A stretch of 64,000 bases of DNA, from assembly GCF_003441615.1 (NCBI RefSeq), contig NZ_CP031842.1:634501-698500 (forward strand). The letters are read 5' to 3'. Source of the DNA: Dechloromonas sp. HYN0024. Lineage in GTDB: Bacteria; Pseudomonadota; Gammaproteobacteria; Burkholderiales; Rhodocyclaceae. Both the position numbers and the translations under genes were made by a program. This document shows, piece after piece, positions 33,378-42,720 of this stretch; the stretch's first letter is position 1; each line of letters begins with the position of its first letter. The notes under the pieces were generated by a model. That model saw only the letters and a program-made list of their open reading frames with translations, was not told the DNA's origin and searched no databases.

Positions 33378-35231
33378 ATGAAAAATATAGCTATCGTCTC
33401 ATTGCTGGTCTCCGCCGCATTTCCGGTTGCCGGCCAGGTTTCCCAATCCCAGCCTGCTGCGCCCGTTACCTTAAAGGAAGTGGCGCAAAGCGCCGTACTC
33501 AACAGCCCGGAAGTGACCTCGAAATGGCATGCCTATCGGGCGGCAGAAGAGGAAACCGGCGTGGCGCGGGGCGGCTATTTCCCGCGCGTCGACCTGACTG
33601 CCGGGGGCGGTCATGAAAGCTTGCGCCAGCCCAAAGCGGCAGGCCGCGACTACACCCGCAGCGGCTACCTGCTCAGCCTCAACCAGATGATTTTTGACGG
33701 TTTCGCCACGCGCAACGAAGTCCGTCGCCTCGACAAGGCACGGCTCGTTCGCTATTACGAGCTTCTTGAAGCATCGGAGACCGTTGCGCTCGAAGCTGGT
33801 CGCGCCTATCTTGATGTTCTGCGTTATCGCCATCTGGTCGATCTGGCCAAGGACAATTACGTCCAGCACAAGGCTACCTTCGACCAGATCCAGCGGCGCA
33901 CGCAAAGCGGTGTCGGTCGACGCGTCGATGTTGAGCAGGCGGGCAGCCGACTGGCCCTGGCCGAAATCAACATGATTACCGAAACGGCCAACCTGCACGA
34001 TGTGGCCGCCCGTTACCAGCGACTCATTCGCCATCAGCCAGCCGATGCCATCGTGCCGCCCAGTCAGCTCAATGCCGGTTTCCCCGAGCAGGCCAAGGCA
34101 GCGGTCGATACCTTGCTCCGGAAAAACCCGGCCCTGCTCGCCGCCACGGAAAATATCGAAGCCAGCCAGTATGAGGTTTATGCCCGACGGGGAGCCTATT
34201 CGCCGAAGCTTGATTTCCGGGCGCGCACCGACCACACCCGCAACTATCTGGGTGATACCGGTCAGCGCGACTATAACGTGGCCGAACTTGTCGTCAGCTG
34301 GAACCTCTTCAACGGCGGGTCGGACCGTGCGCGTGACAAACAAACCGTCGAGAAAAAGAATCTGGCCTTTGATCTGCGTGAAAAGGCCTGCCGCGATACC
34401 CGGCAAACCCTTCTCATTGCTTACAACGACGTCCTTCGCCTCAAGGAGCAAACCGTCTTTACGGCGCGCCAGGTGGCGCTGCTCGAAAAGACCCGTGACG
34501 CTTACCGCGATCAGTTCAATGTTGGCCAGCGCACGCTGCTAGACCTGCTGGATACCGAAAATGAACTGCTTGCGGCTCGCCGTTCGAATGTCAATGCCGA
34601 TAGTGATCTGACCCTCGCCTACCTACGTACCTACGCCGGTATGGGTACTCTGCTTGAACAACTCGGCCTGCAACGTCTCGACGCCGAACCGGATAGCCGC
34701 GACCTCGCCAACATTGATCCGAGCCAGCTCTGCCCAAGTGAGGCGATCGACCTTGGTTTGCCCGATCGGGGTGTGCTCAATGCCAAGGCCGCTGCCCTCA
34801 GTGCCAACCGCCCGGCGCTCGCGCCCGTTGCGGTAGTGCCACAAGGTGCCGATGCCCTGGTTCAGGAGCGGGTCAAGTCCTGGGCTGCAGCCTGGTCGGC
34901 GCGTGACTATGCTGCCTACAGCAGCTTCTATGCCTCGACCTTTACGCCGGATGGTGGCCTGAGCCGAGAGGACTGGGCACAGTTGCGGCGTGGCCGTATC
35001 TCGGCGCGTGGAGACATTCACGTTGATATCCAGGACATGAAAGTCCGGATGGACGGCGCTGATCGAGCGTTTGCCGATTTCCACCAGGATTATCAGTCTC
35101 GGGGCTACAACGATACGACGCGTAAGACGCTGGAGATGATCCGGGTCAACGGCAATTGGCTGATCAACCGTGAGACATCGGTGCCTTGTGCCGGTAACAA
35201 CAGCGGCGGCTGCAAGGGGCTGGTCAAGTAA
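33378..35231 (+). CDS. TolC-family outer-membrane efflux/secretion protein with NTF2-like tail
   Basis: 617-aa outer-membrane factor. Signal peptide at residues 1-20 (MKNIAIVSLLVSAAFPVAG; ATG 33378, not the upstream frame start at 33297). Two OEP repeats span about residues 25-440 in the type I secretion (LapE/AggA-like) style: NSPEVTSKWHAY, FDGFATRNEV, VSWNLFNGGSDRA, VGQRTLLDLLDTENEL. After a Pro/Ala-rich linker comes an extra C-terminal domain of about 115 aa (VKSWAAAWSARDYAAYSSFY through VNGNWLINRE), resembling NTF2/SnoaL-like folds found on cell-envelope proteins. No ABC or membrane-fusion partner genes lie beside it. Confidence 0.85.
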   Translation: MKNIAIVSLLVSAAFPVAGQVSQSQPAAPVTLKEVAQSAVLNSPEVTSKWHAYRAAEEETGVARGGYFPRVDLTAGGGHESLRQPKAAGRDYTRSGYLLSLNQMIFDGFATRNEVRRLDKARLVRYYELLEASETVALEAGRAYLDVLRYRHLVDLAKDNYVQHKATFDQIQRRTQSGVGRRVDVEQAGSRLALAEINMITETANLHDVAARYQRLIRHQPADAIVPPSQLNAGFPEQAKAAVDTLLRKNPALLAATENIEASQYEVYARRGAYSPKLDFRARTDHTRNYLGDTGQRDYNVAELVVSWNLFNGGSDRARDKQTVEKKNLAFDLREKACRDTRQTLLIAYNDVLRLKEQTVFTARQVALLEKTRDAYRDQFNVGQRTLLDLLDTENELLAARRSNVNADSDLTLAYLRTYAGMGTLLEQLGLQRLDAEPDSRDLANIDPSQLCPSEAIDLGLPDRGVLNAKAAALSANRPALAPVAVVPQGADALVQERVKSWAAAWSARDYAAYSSFYASTFTPDGGLSREDWAQLRRGRISARGDIHVDIQDMKVRMDGADRAFADFHQDYQSRGYNDTTRKTLEMIRVNGNWLINRETSVPCAGNNSGGCKGLVK

Positions 35232-35245
35232 CGCTGATCGGGAAG

Positions 35246-35300
35246 GCCGGTCGGCTGACCGGCGCTTAAAGAACAAAGGCCATGCTTTCGCATGGCCTTT
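35246..35300. terminator. Tandem hairpins between TolC-like and PEBP genes
   Basis: A first stem GCCGGTC / GACCGGC (35246-35263) and a second perfect stem AAAGGCCATGC / GCATGGCCTTT with loop TTTC (35275-35300). The second can terminate in both directions between convergent genes. Confidence 0.8.
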
Positions 35301-35322
35301 GGCGTTTAGTCGTCAGGATGCG

Positions 35323-35952
35323 TCAGGTCGCCAGGCTGGGGTTCAACGTATAGGTACCAGTCAGGCTGGCCTCGGCCAAAATATGTCCTTGCATGGCCGC
35401 GCGAACTTCTGGTCCGCCAAATTTTCCGTCGATCGGCAGCGTTTCAATATCGAGGGCGAAAACCGTAAAGACGTAGTGATGGATGATTTCATCATTCCAT
35501 GGGGGGCAGGGGCCGTCATAACCGTAATAGTCCCCGTTCATGTCATGGTCCCCAGCGAACCAGTCGGTGTAATTGTTGATGCCCTGCCGGCAACCCTGTA
35601 TCGCCTGTGGGCCGGCTTTGCCTCGTGGTGTTACTGCGTGGCTGAACGCGCCCTCATTGATCGTATTGATTGTTTCGGAAAGGTCTACAAGAACCCAATG
35701 GAAAAAATCTACGCGGGGCAGTGAGGCGGGCACCGTTCGGCCTTCCTGATTGACATCGTCGCCTTGGCTGGGCACATCCGGGTCGTGGCAGATGATTACA
35801 AAGGACTTTGTCTCAGCAGGCGCATGGCTCCAGGCCAGGTGGGGATTGATGTTTTTGCCGAGGCAGACGTGATGGGCAGGATCAGGTATGCAAAAAGAAA
35901 AATCCCCGGGAATTGCCTGTCCCTCTGAAAAACTAGTGCTGGTCAGTTTCAT
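35323..35952 (-). CDS. YbhB/YbcL-family PEBP protein
   Basis: 209-aa phosphatidylethanolamine-binding-like protein of unknown function. Family landmarks: NINPHLAWSHAP, CHDPDVPSQG, FFHWVLVDL, YDGPCPP and HHYVFTVFALD. Longer than the usual 150-180 aa because of an insert after FFHWVLVDLSE and around the NNYTDWFAGDHDMN segment. No signal peptide. Confidence 0.88.
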   Translation of the reverse strand: MKLTSTSFSEGQAIPGDFSFCIPDPAHHVCLGKNINPHLAWSHAPAETKSFVIICHDPDVPSQGDDVNQEGRTVPASLPRVDFFHWVLVDLSETINTINEGAFSHAVTPRGKAGPQAIQGCRQGINNYTDWFAGDHDMNGDYYGYDGPCPPWNDEIIHHYVFTVFALDIETLPIDGKFGGPEVRAAMQGHILAEASLTGTYTLNPSLAT

Positions 35953-35966
35953 CTTTACCTTTCCGA

Positions 35967-37514
35967 TTATGCAGCTTGACGTTTGAAGTCATTCAGGCGG
36001 AAGCCGAGAATCCACAGCGTGGCGAAGTAGGCAGTGACGCCGATCGGAACCAGCCAAGCTAAATGAATTGTCCGGTCGACAAAGCTGCTTTGCAACCAGC
36101 TTTTTTCCTCGCCCATGCCAAACCACAGGGATGCACCCATCGCTATCAAGGCCAGCAATAGTTTGCTGCTGAAGACAAGCCATCCGGCCCGCGGCTGGTA
36201 GATTTCCAGACGGCGCAGTCCGCGATAGAGCAGAAGTGCATTCAGGCAGGCCGCCAGGCCAATCGACAGTGCCAGGCCGGCGTGGTCCAGCCAGCCGACA
36301 AAGGCGAGATTCATCGCTTGCGTTGCGGCGAGGGAGATCAGCGCGATGCGTACCGGGGTACGGATGTTCTGCCGGGCGTAAAAGCCGGGGGCGAGGACCT
36401 TCACGAGAATCATGCCGGTCAGCCCGACGGTATAGGCAACCAGCGCTTCGCGGGTGCGGAAGACGTCGTCAGCAGTAAAGGCGCCGTGATAGAAAAGTAC
36501 CGAGATCAGTGGTACGGCAAGGATGGCCAGAGCGAGGGCGGCTGGTGCTGCGAGCAGGAGCGTCAGGCGCAGCCCCCAGTCAAGCAGGCGCGAATACTCA
36601 ACGGTGTTGTTGCTGGCATGGTAGCGGGACAGTGAGGGGAGCAGGATTGTGCCAAGGGCCGCCCCGAGCAGCCCTGAAGGGAATTCCATCAGGCGGTCGG
36701 CGTAATAGAGCCAGGAGACGCTGCCGGATTTCAGGAATGAGGCAAAAATGGTGTTGATGAGCAGGCTGATTTGCGACACCGATACCCCGATGATGGCGGG
36801 TGCCATCAGTGTCGTTATCCGGCGCACTCCGGGATCCGCCCAAGCGGCGCGCCAGTTCAGTGACGGGCGGGGCAACATGGCGATTTTCCGCAGTGCCGGA
36901 ATCTGGATCGCCAGCTGGAGTAAGCCACCGAGGAATACGGCCCAGGCCAGCACCAAGACGGGTGGATCAAAATATGGCGCGGCAAAAAGGGCCATGCCGA
37001 TGATGGCGATGTTGAGCAGGACAGGGGTGAATGCCGGCAGGGCGAAGCGGCTCCAGCTATTGAGGATGCCGCCCGACAGGGCGACCAGCGACATGAAGAA
37101 AATGTAGGGGAAGGTGATGCGGGTCAACGAGACAGTCAGTTCGAACTTGCCGGCGTCAGCGGCAAAGCCCGGAGCTGAAATCCACACCAGTAGCGGGGCG
37201 GTCGCGATGCCGAGCGCCGTGACGGCGAATAGCGCCAGCGAGAGCAGGCTGGCGACGTGGTCAATCAGGGTGCGGGTGTCCTCTTCGCTGCGTTTGTTTT
37301 TATATTCGCCAAGGATGGGGACAAAAGCCTGGGAGAAAGCCCCCTCTGCAAACATTCGCCGCAACAGGTTGGGCAGCTTGAAGGCGACAAAAAAAGCATC
37401 GGTAGCCAGCCCTGCACCGAAAGAGCGGGCAATGACGAAGTCGCGGGCGAAGCCGAGAATTCTCGAGAGAAGGGTCATGCCACTGACCGTGGCCAGTGCG
37501 CGCAGCAGATTCAT
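35967..37514 (-). CDS. murJ: Lipid II flippase MurJ (MviN)
   Basis: 515-aa inner-membrane protein with about fourteen helices that flips lipid II for peptidoglycan synthesis. Recognisable N-terminus [24 protein letters not shown] and the [17 protein letters not shown] motif; basic residues line the central cavity in the family. Only 14 bp after the PEBP gene start on the same strand direction order murJ then PEBP, so the two may be co-transcribed. Confidence 0.94.
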   Translation of the reverse strand: MNLLRALATVSGMTLLSRILGFARDFVIARSFGAGLATDAFFVAFKLPNLLRRMFAEGAFSQAFVPILGEYKNKRSEEDTRTLIDHVASLLSLALFAVTALGIATAPLLVWISAPGFAADAGKFELTVSLTRITFPYIFFMSLVALSGGILNSWSRFALPAFTPVLLNIAIIGMALFAAPYFDPPVLVLAWAVFLGGLLQLAIQIPALRKIAMLPRPSLNWRAAWADPGVRRITTLMAPAIIGVSVSQISLLINTIFASFLKSGSVSWLYYADRLMEFPSGLLGAALGTILLPSLSRYHASNNTVEYSRLLDWGLRLTLLLAAPAALALAILAVPLISVLFYHGAFTADDVFRTREALVAYTVGLTGMILVKVLAPGFYARQNIRTPVRIALISLAATQAMNLAFVGWLDHAGLALSIGLAACLNALLLYRGLRRLEIYQPRAGWLVFSSKLLLALIAMGASLWFGMGEEKSWLQSSFVDRTIHLAWLVPIGVTAYFATLWILGFRLNDFKRQAA

Positions 37515-37630
37515 TGGATTGTGGATTGCTGAAACCTCTAATTCTACGCTGCACTGGCCTGGAAGCCGCTAAATGGCATTGGGCTGGCCTCGTGGCGCGG
37601 TAGAGCAATCGTAATTCCGCACGCGCCTTG

Positions 37631-37659
37631 TTGCCCGTACCGTTTCGCTGCTGTACAAT
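37631..37659 (+). promoter_or_regulatory. Promoter of tRNA-Thr
   Basis: TTGCCC, 17-bp spacer, TACAAT, ending 16 bp before the tRNA 5' end. Confidence 0.6.
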
Positions 37660-37674
37660 TCGCGGCCTTGGTTT

Positions 37675-37750
37675 GCCGCTTTAGCTCAGTTGGTAGAGCA
37701 GTTCATTCGTAATGAAAAGGTCGCCAGTTCGATTCCGGCAAGCGGCACCA
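37675..37750 (+). tRNA. tRNA-Thr (anticodon CGU)
   Basis: 76 nt including encoded CCA. Acceptor stem GCCGCTT / AAGCGGC is perfect; D-arm GCTC AGTTGGTA GAGC; anticodon loop TTCGTAA gives CGT (reads ACG); T-loop TTCGATT. One A-C mismatch in the T-stem (GCCAG / CCGGC). Confidence 0.95.
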
Positions 37751-37759
37751 TCTTGATTT

Positions 37760-37782
37760 AGCCCACCTCGTGTGGGCTTTTT
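37760..37782 (+). terminator. Terminator after tRNA-Thr
   Basis: Stem AGCCCAC / GTGGGCT with loop CTCGT and a T5 run. Confidence 0.85.
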
Positions 37783-37820
37783 CATTTTCGGGTGGAATTG
37801 GCTCTGCGCAATCCCGGCGG

Positions 37821-38819
37821 TTACTCCAGGTTGAGGATGACCCGGTTGCGGCCCGCTGTTTTTGCCGCGTAAAGGCTGTTATCTGCCGTTTTCAGCAAAT
37901 GCTGCGGCCCGCTCTCGGCGCTGGGCAGCGTACTGGCGACACCGAAGCTGCATGACACCTGGCCATCAACGCCCCGTTCGTGCGGGATGCAGAGGTCGCG
38001 CGCCGACTGGCGCATGCGTTCTGCGACCGCGTGGGCGCCATCGGCATCGGTGCCCGGCAGGATGGCGACAAACTCTTCGCCACCGTAGCGGGCCAGGGTG
38101 TCTTCGACACGAAAGATCGATTCGCTGAGTGAGTTGGCCACCGCCTTGAGGCAGGAGTCACCCGCCTGATGGCCATATATGTCGTTGAATTGTTTGAAGA
38201 AATCGATGTCGCCGAGAATCAGGCTGAGGGGCGTCTCATTGCGCAGGCAGCGCTTCCACTCAACCTGCAAGGTGTCATCGAAGTGGCGCCGATTGGGAAT
38301 GCCGGTGAGCCCGTCGAGAATGGCGATTTCCTTGAGGCGTCGATGGACCTCGCAGATTTCCTGTTGTCGGATGGAGATGCGCAGCATGGCGCGGACCTTG
38401 GCGAGCAGGACGACCTCGGAGACCGGTTTGCTCAGGAAGTCATCTCCGCCCGCCAGAATGCCTTGAGCCAATGTGTCTTCGTCGGTAACCGAGGAAAGGA
38501 AGACGATCGGCGTCCACCGCGAAACCCCGGCTTCATGGCTGGATTGTTCCCAGGCCCGGATTTTTTGGGTCAGTTCAAGGCCGTTGGTGTGCTGCTGGGT
38601 GATGTCGAGGAGAACCAGGCTCGGCCAGGCGTCGCGAAATATCTGCAAAGCCTGCTCCCCATCGCCGGTTGCTACGGTCTGAATGTCTGGCAATTGGCGC
38701 AGGCATTCACAGATGAGAGCACGGTTGGCGGCCGATGGGTCGATGACGAGGACGCTGGGCCGCGTGGGGCCAGAGGCGGCCGGATCGAAAATGGTCGGAT
38801 AGGCTTGGTGCGTCAGCAT
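37821..38819 (-). CDS. Response regulator with diguanylate cyclase output (REC-GGDEF)
   Basis: 332-aa PleD/WspR-like protein that makes cyclic di-GMP. Receiver domain at residues 20-145 (VLVIDPSAANRA, phospho-acceptor in LVLLDITQQHTNG, lysine in FLSKPVSE); GGDEF domain at about 165-330 with the intact active site ARYGGEEFVAIL and an RVED inhibitory I-site five residues before it, so product inhibition is expected. No cognate kinase adjacent. May couple to the motility genes of the window. Confidence 0.92.
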   Translation of the reverse strand: MLTHQAYPTIFDPAASGPTRPSVLVIDPSAANRALICECLRQLPDIQTVATGDGEQALQIFRDAWPSLVLLDITQQHTNGLELTQKIRAWEQSSHEAGVSRWTPIVFLSSVTDEDTLAQGILAGGDDFLSKPVSEVVLLAKVRAMLRISIRQQEICEVHRRLKEIAILDGLTGIPNRRHFDDTLQVEWKRCLRNETPLSLILGDIDFFKQFNDIYGHQAGDSCLKAVANSLSESIFRVEDTLARYGGEEFVAILPGTDADGAHAVAERMRQSARDLCIPHERGVDGQVSCSFGVASTLPSAESGPQHLLKTADNSLYAAKTAGRNRVILNLE

Positions 38820-38907
38820 ATTGCGTGATCATAGCACCGCCATGTGTGGGGAATGGGTAGGTGGACACGTTTTCCTTGTTGCTGACCTGGGGTAATATAT
38901 GTTTTCC

Positions 38908-38929
38908 TTCCATACGGTATGGTATGGAA
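38908..38929. promoter_or_regulatory. Palindromic operator TTCCATAC-N6-GTATGGAA
   Basis: Perfect 8-bp arms 29 bp before the SDR start codon, with an overlapping shorter palindrome CCATACGGTATGG. Likely site for a TetR- or similar-type repressor of the SDR gene. Confidence 0.5.
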
Positions 38930-38957
38930 AAAGACAAATATTCAGGAGATGGCGACA

Positions 38958-39725
38958 ATGCAGATCAAGGACAAGGTTTTTCTGGTAACCGGCGCGGGTT
39001 CGGGGCTGGGGGCGGCAACGGCAGGTGTTCTGGCCGAGGCCGGGGCGAAGGTGGTGCTGGTTGACCTCAATCGTCAGGCAGGCGAGGCGCAGGCCGCGGC
39101 TCTTGGGGCGAATGCTTGCTTTGTTGAGACCGACGTGGCCAATGAGGCGTCAGCACTTAACGCGATCAATACGGCAATGGCGAAATTTGGTGCCTTGCAT
39201 GGTCTGGTGAATTGTGCCGGCGTAGCGCCGGCCGAGAAGGTCCTGGGCAAGGAAGGTCCGCATAAGCTGGAGAGCTTTGCCCGGGTGATCAATATCAATC
39301 TGGTCGGGACCTTCAATATGATTCGTCTGGCGGCTGATGCGATGATGAAGCACGAGCCGGACGCTGGTGGTGAGCGGGGTGTGATCGTCAATACTGCTTC
39401 TGTCGCCGCCTACGAAGGTCAGCTTGGGCAGGCCGCATACGCTGCCTCGAAGGGCGGTATCGTTGCCCTGACCTTGCCGGTTGCCCGCGAACTGGCGCGC
39501 AGCGGCATCCGCTGCATGACCATCGCACCGGGCATCATGGAAACGCCGATGCTGCTCGGCATGCCGCCGGAAGTGCAGGACTCGCTGAACAAGATGGTGC
39601 CGTTCCCGACGCGCATGGGCAAGCCGGCCGAGTATGCCGCACTGGTCCGGCACATTGCCGAAAACGCCTACCTCAATGGCGAAGTGATTCGCCTGGATGG
39701 TGCCATCCGGATGGGCGTCAAATAA
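38958..39725 (+). CDS. Short-chain dehydrogenase (3-hydroxyacyl-CoA dehydrogenase type 2-like)
   Basis: 255-aa SDR with cofactor motif [15 protein letters not shown] at about residue 87, catalytic Ser in [10 protein letters not shown] and the YAASK motif. The C-terminal segment ([34 protein letters not shown]) is like human HSD17B10 and bacterial 3-hydroxyacyl-CoA dehydrogenases of fatty or branched acid oxidation. ATG 38958 is ten bases after CAGGAG; upstream in-frame ATGs overlap the RBS. Confidence 0.87.
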   Translation: MQIKDKVFLVTGAGSGLGAATAGVLAEAGAKVVLVDLNRQAGEAQAAALGANACFVETDVANEASALNAINTAMAKFGALHGLVNCAGVAPAEKVLGKEGPHKLESFARVININLVGTFNMIRLAADAMMKHEPDAGGERGVIVNTASVAAYEGQLGQAAYAASKGGIVALTLPVARELARSGIRCMTIAPGIMETPMLLGMPPEVQDSLNKMVPFPTRMGKPAEYAALVRHIAENAYLNGEVIRLDGAIRMGVK

Positions 39726-39753
39726 ACTATACTTCGGCTCCGTCCTTGACCCC

Positions 39754-39776
39754 AAAAGGCACTTCGGTGCCTTTTT
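39754..39776 (+). terminator. Terminator after SDR gene
   Basis: Stem AAAAGGCAC / GTGCCTTTT with TTCG loop; ends 8 bp before the ccoI start. Confidence 0.8.
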
Positions 39777-39783
39777 CATTTGT

Positions 39784-42222
39784 ATGCCCGCCGCTTCCTG
39801 TTATCACTGTGGTTTGCCTGTTCCCGAAGATGTCGATCTGTCGGTGACGGTTGGCAGTGAGCCGCGGGCAATGTGCTGTTTTGGCTGTCAGGCGGTGGCG
39901 CAGTCGATCGTCGATAACGGCCTAGCCGAGTATTACCGTAGTCGCGATGCCATGCCCGAATCGCCGCGCGAGGCCATGCCGGCGATTCTCGATCAGCTGG
40001 TCATGTACGACCATGTCGAATTTCAAAAAAGTTTTGTCAAGGAGTTGGGGCAAAACGAGCGCGAGGCGTCGCTGTTGCTCGAGGGTATTACCTGCGCGGC
40101 CTGTATCTGGCTCAACGAGCAGCACCTTGGCCGCTTGCCCGGGGTGACGGCGGTCAATATCAATTACACGACCCGTCGGGCCCGTGTGCGCTGGGATGAA
40201 AGCCGCGTCAAGCTCTCCGATATTCTCGGTGCGGTTGCGGCTATTGGCTATCGGGCCTATCCGTACGATGCCGCCAAGAACGAGGAAATTTCCCGCAAGG
40301 AGCGGCGCGAGGCAATGTGGCGCCTGTGGGTGGCCGGCTTTGGCATGATGCAGGTGATGATGTATGCCTATCCGGTCTATATCGCCAACGGCGACATGAC
40401 GGCCGATATCGAAAGCCTGATGCGCTGGGCCAGCCTGTTCCTGACCCTGCCGGTCATTTTCTATTCCTCGGCACCTTTCTTCCGTAACGCCTGGCGTGAC
40501 ATCAAGCTGCGTCGCGTCGGCATGGATGTGCCGGTGGCCCTCGGGGTCGGCGCGGCATTTGTCGCCAGTTGCTGGGCGACCTTCGCCCAGGCCGGGGAAG
40601 TCTATTTCGACTCGGTCACGATGTTTATCTTTTTCCTGTTGGGTGGCCGCTATCTGGAGATGACGGCGCGCCAGAAGGCGGTCAGCGTGACCGAGGCACT
40701 GGCCCGGCTGCTGCCGGCTTTTGCCCAAAAGATGGCGCGGTTTCCGGCGGACCGCAATACCGAGCAGTGTGTCGTCGCCGACCTGCGCCAAGGCGATTAC
40801 ATTTTGGTTCGCGCCGGCGATATCGTGCCGGCTGATGGTCGGGTTATTGAAGGCATCAGCTGTGCCAATGAGGCCCTGCTGACCGGCGAAAGCAAGCCGG
40901 TTCCCAAGTCGCCCGGCGAGACGGTGGTCGGAGGTTCGATCAATGCCGAGAGTCCGCTCGTCGTCCAGGTCGAGCAGGTCGGCGAGGGGACGCGCCTGTC
41001 GGCCATTATCCAGTTGATGGAGCGGGCGGCGGCCGAAAAGCCGAAAATTGTCGTGCTCGCTGACCGTATTGCCAGCTATTTTGTCGCGGTTCTGCTGGCG
41101 GTGGCTATTCTTGTGGCGGTTGGCTGGTATTTCGTCGATCCGGCGAAAGCCTTGTGGATCACTGTTTCGGTGCTGGTGGTTACCTGCCCCTGTGCTCTTT
41201 CGCTGGCGACGCCGATTGCGCTGACCGTTTCGGCAGGTGCGCTGGCCCGGGACGGCTTGCTGGTGACGCGCGGTCATGCCATTGAAACCCTGGCGCGGGC
41301 GACCCATTTCGTATTCGACAAAACAGGCACCTTGACTACCGGACAGATGCATCTCGTTGATGTACTGCCGGTTGCCGGGTTGCATCGAGATGCCTGCCTG
41401 GCCATGGCGGCAGCTCTGGAGCAGGCTTCCGAGCATCCAGTGGCGACGGCGCTGCGCCAGGCGGCCGGTGCCCAGTTGCCGGAAACATCGGCGGTGATCA
41501 GCGAACCGGGTCAGGGTATCGAGGCGCTGGTCGACGGACGTCGTTGCCGGATCGGACGACCTGACTATGCGTTGGCGCTGAGTGCAGAAAATTTGCCGGC
41601 GGCAGCCGGCGACTGGCTGGAAAGCGGCGATACCGTCGTTGCTCTGGCCGATGAAACGGGTTGCCTGGCGCTGTTCCGGATTGGTGATGAGCTGCGGCCG
41701 GAGTCGGCGGCGCTGATCGCCGAACTCCGGGCGTCCGGAAAGCAGGTAATTCTGTTAACCGGCGATGCTCCGGCGGTAGCTCATCGCGTGGCCGACCAAC
41801 TCGGCATCGCCGATGTTCGGGCCGGCGTGACCCCGCAGGGCAAGCACGATTGCGTAACCGGCCTGCAATCGGCGGGCGCCATCGTGGCGATGCTCGGTGA
41901 TGGCGTCAACGATGCCCCGGTGCTCGCTCAGGCGCAGGTGTCGGTGGCGATGGGCGGTGGCGCACAGTTGGCACGAACCCAGTCTGATTTCATCCTGCTC
42001 TCGGAAAACCTGGATCATCTGCGTTACGGCTTGCGGCGGGCGAGAAAAACCCTGCGCGTGATCCGCCAGAATCTCTGGTGGTCCTTCGCCTACAATTTCG
42101 TTGCCCTGCCGCTGGCCATTGCCGGTTTTGTTACGCCATGGATTGCCGGCATCGGCATGTCGGCCAGTTCTTTGCTGGTGGTCCTCAATTCACTGCGCAT
42201 TCAGCGCCTGGAGATCGATTGA
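39784..42222 (+). CDS. ccoI: Copper-translocating P-type ATPase CcoI (FixI)
   Basis: 812-aa Cu(I)-exporting ATPase that supplies copper to the cbb3 oxidase. N-terminal zinc-finger-like CYHCG...CCFGCQAV (residues 6-40, DUF2318-like extension typical of CcoI), a heavy-metal-associated domain with GITCAACIW, membrane CPC motif (TCPCALSLATP), phosphorylation site DKTGTLT, TGES and the GDGVNDAPVL hinge. ATG 39784; upstream frame codes nothing recognisable. Stop overlaps ccoS start. Confidence 0.95.
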   Translation: MPAASCYHCGLPVPEDVDLSVTVGSEPRAMCCFGCQAVAQSIVDNGLAEYYRSRDAMPESPREAMPAILDQLVMYDHVEFQKSFVKELGQNEREASLLLEGITCAACIWLNEQHLGRLPGVTAVNINYTTRRARVRWDESRVKLSDILGAVAAIGYRAYPYDAAKNEEISRKERREAMWRLWVAGFGMMQVMMYAYPVYIANGDMTADIESLMRWASLFLTLPVIFYSSAPFFRNAWRDIKLRRVGMDVPVALGVGAAFVASCWATFAQAGEVYFDSVTMFIFFLLGGRYLEMTARQKAVSVTEALARLLPAFAQKMARFPADRNTEQCVVADLRQGDYILVRAGDIVPADGRVIEGISCANEALLTGESKPVPKSPGETVVGGSINAESPLVVQVEQVGEGTRLSAIIQLMERAAAEKPKIVVLADRIASYFVAVLLAVAILVAVGWYFVDPAKALWITVSVLVVTCPCALSLATPIALTVSAGALARDGLLVTRGHAIETLARATHFVFDKTGTLTTGQMHLVDVLPVAGLHRDACLAMAAALEQASEHPVATALRQAAGAQLPETSAVISEPGQGIEALVDGRRCRIGRPDYALALSAENLPAAAGDWLESGDTVVALADETGCLALFRIGDELRPESAALIAELRASGKQVILLTGDAPAVAHRVADQLGIADVRAGVTPQGKHDCVTGLQSAGAIVAMLGDGVNDAPVLAQAQVSVAMGGGAQLARTQSDFILLSENLDHLRYGLRRARKTLRVIRQNLWWSFAYNFVALPLAIAGFVTPWIAGIGMSASSLLVVLNSLRIQRLEID

Positions 42223-42428
42223 TGGAAAGTGTCTATCTGCTTATCCCGGTATCGGTCATTCTGGTCTTCGGAATTGCCGTTGCGTTCTGGTGGTCGGTCC
42301 GCAGCGGCCAGTTCGATGATCTCGAAGGGCCGGGCTTTCGCGTCCTGATGGACGAGGATCCGTTGAAGCGCAATCAGGCAAAGGCGGGCGGAGAGGTCGT
42401 GGATACCAACAAACCCGACAATGTTTGA
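42222..42428 (+). CDS. ccoS: cbb3 oxidase maturation protein CcoS
   Basis: 68-aa single-span membrane protein (helix at residues 4-26) with the family signature FWWSVRSGQFDDLEGPGFRVLMDED. Required in other bacteria for cofactor insertion in CcoN. Overlaps ccoI by one base (TGATG). Confidence 0.93.
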   Translation: MESVYLLIPVSVILVFGIAVAFWWSVRSGQFDDLEGPGFRVLMDEDPLKRNQAKAGGEVVDTNKPDNV

Positions 42429-42438
42429 CCTGTGTCAA
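42425..42438. promoter_or_regulatory. FNR-like palindrome TTGAC-N4-GTCAA
   Basis: Perfect inverted repeat in FNR spacing, overlapping the ccoS stop and about 180 bp upstream of the main box. Deviates symmetrically from TTGAT-N4-ATCAA. Confidence 0.4.
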
Positions 42439-42609
42439 CGTTAGCGGGATAGACGCTTGGCAGAATGGCCCCATTGTGGAGCGCGATGCTTCACAGCAAT
42501 TCTCTGTTGGGGTTGGGGTGCGTTACGACGCACCCTTTTTTTGTCTGCGTTTTTCAGCCCTTTTCTTCGCCTAGATATTTTGAACTACTGCCCTTAGATA
42601 ATCGGTAGG

Positions 42610-42623
42610 TTGATCTAGGTCAA
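42610..42623 (+). promoter_or_regulatory. FNR/ANR box of the ccoNOQP promoter
   Basis: TTGAT CTAG GTCAA matches nine of ten conserved positions. Centred about 40 bp ahead of a start site inferred from a TACCAT -10 at 42645-42650, the class II activator position. Indicates low-oxygen induction. Confidence 0.75.
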
Positions 42624-42720
42624 AACGCTCAGCCTGAACTAGAATACCATCGCTTTCTATGTGTCCCCTTGGGTTCAGGGAGGTGGGCATTCCGTTTTTT
42701 TTTTACGAGAGGGTGGGTTC

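Noticed and set aside
39922..41436. 504-aa minus-strand ORF opposite ccoI
   Set aside because: Antisense frame of the P-type ATPase; low-complexity Arg/His/Gln composition.
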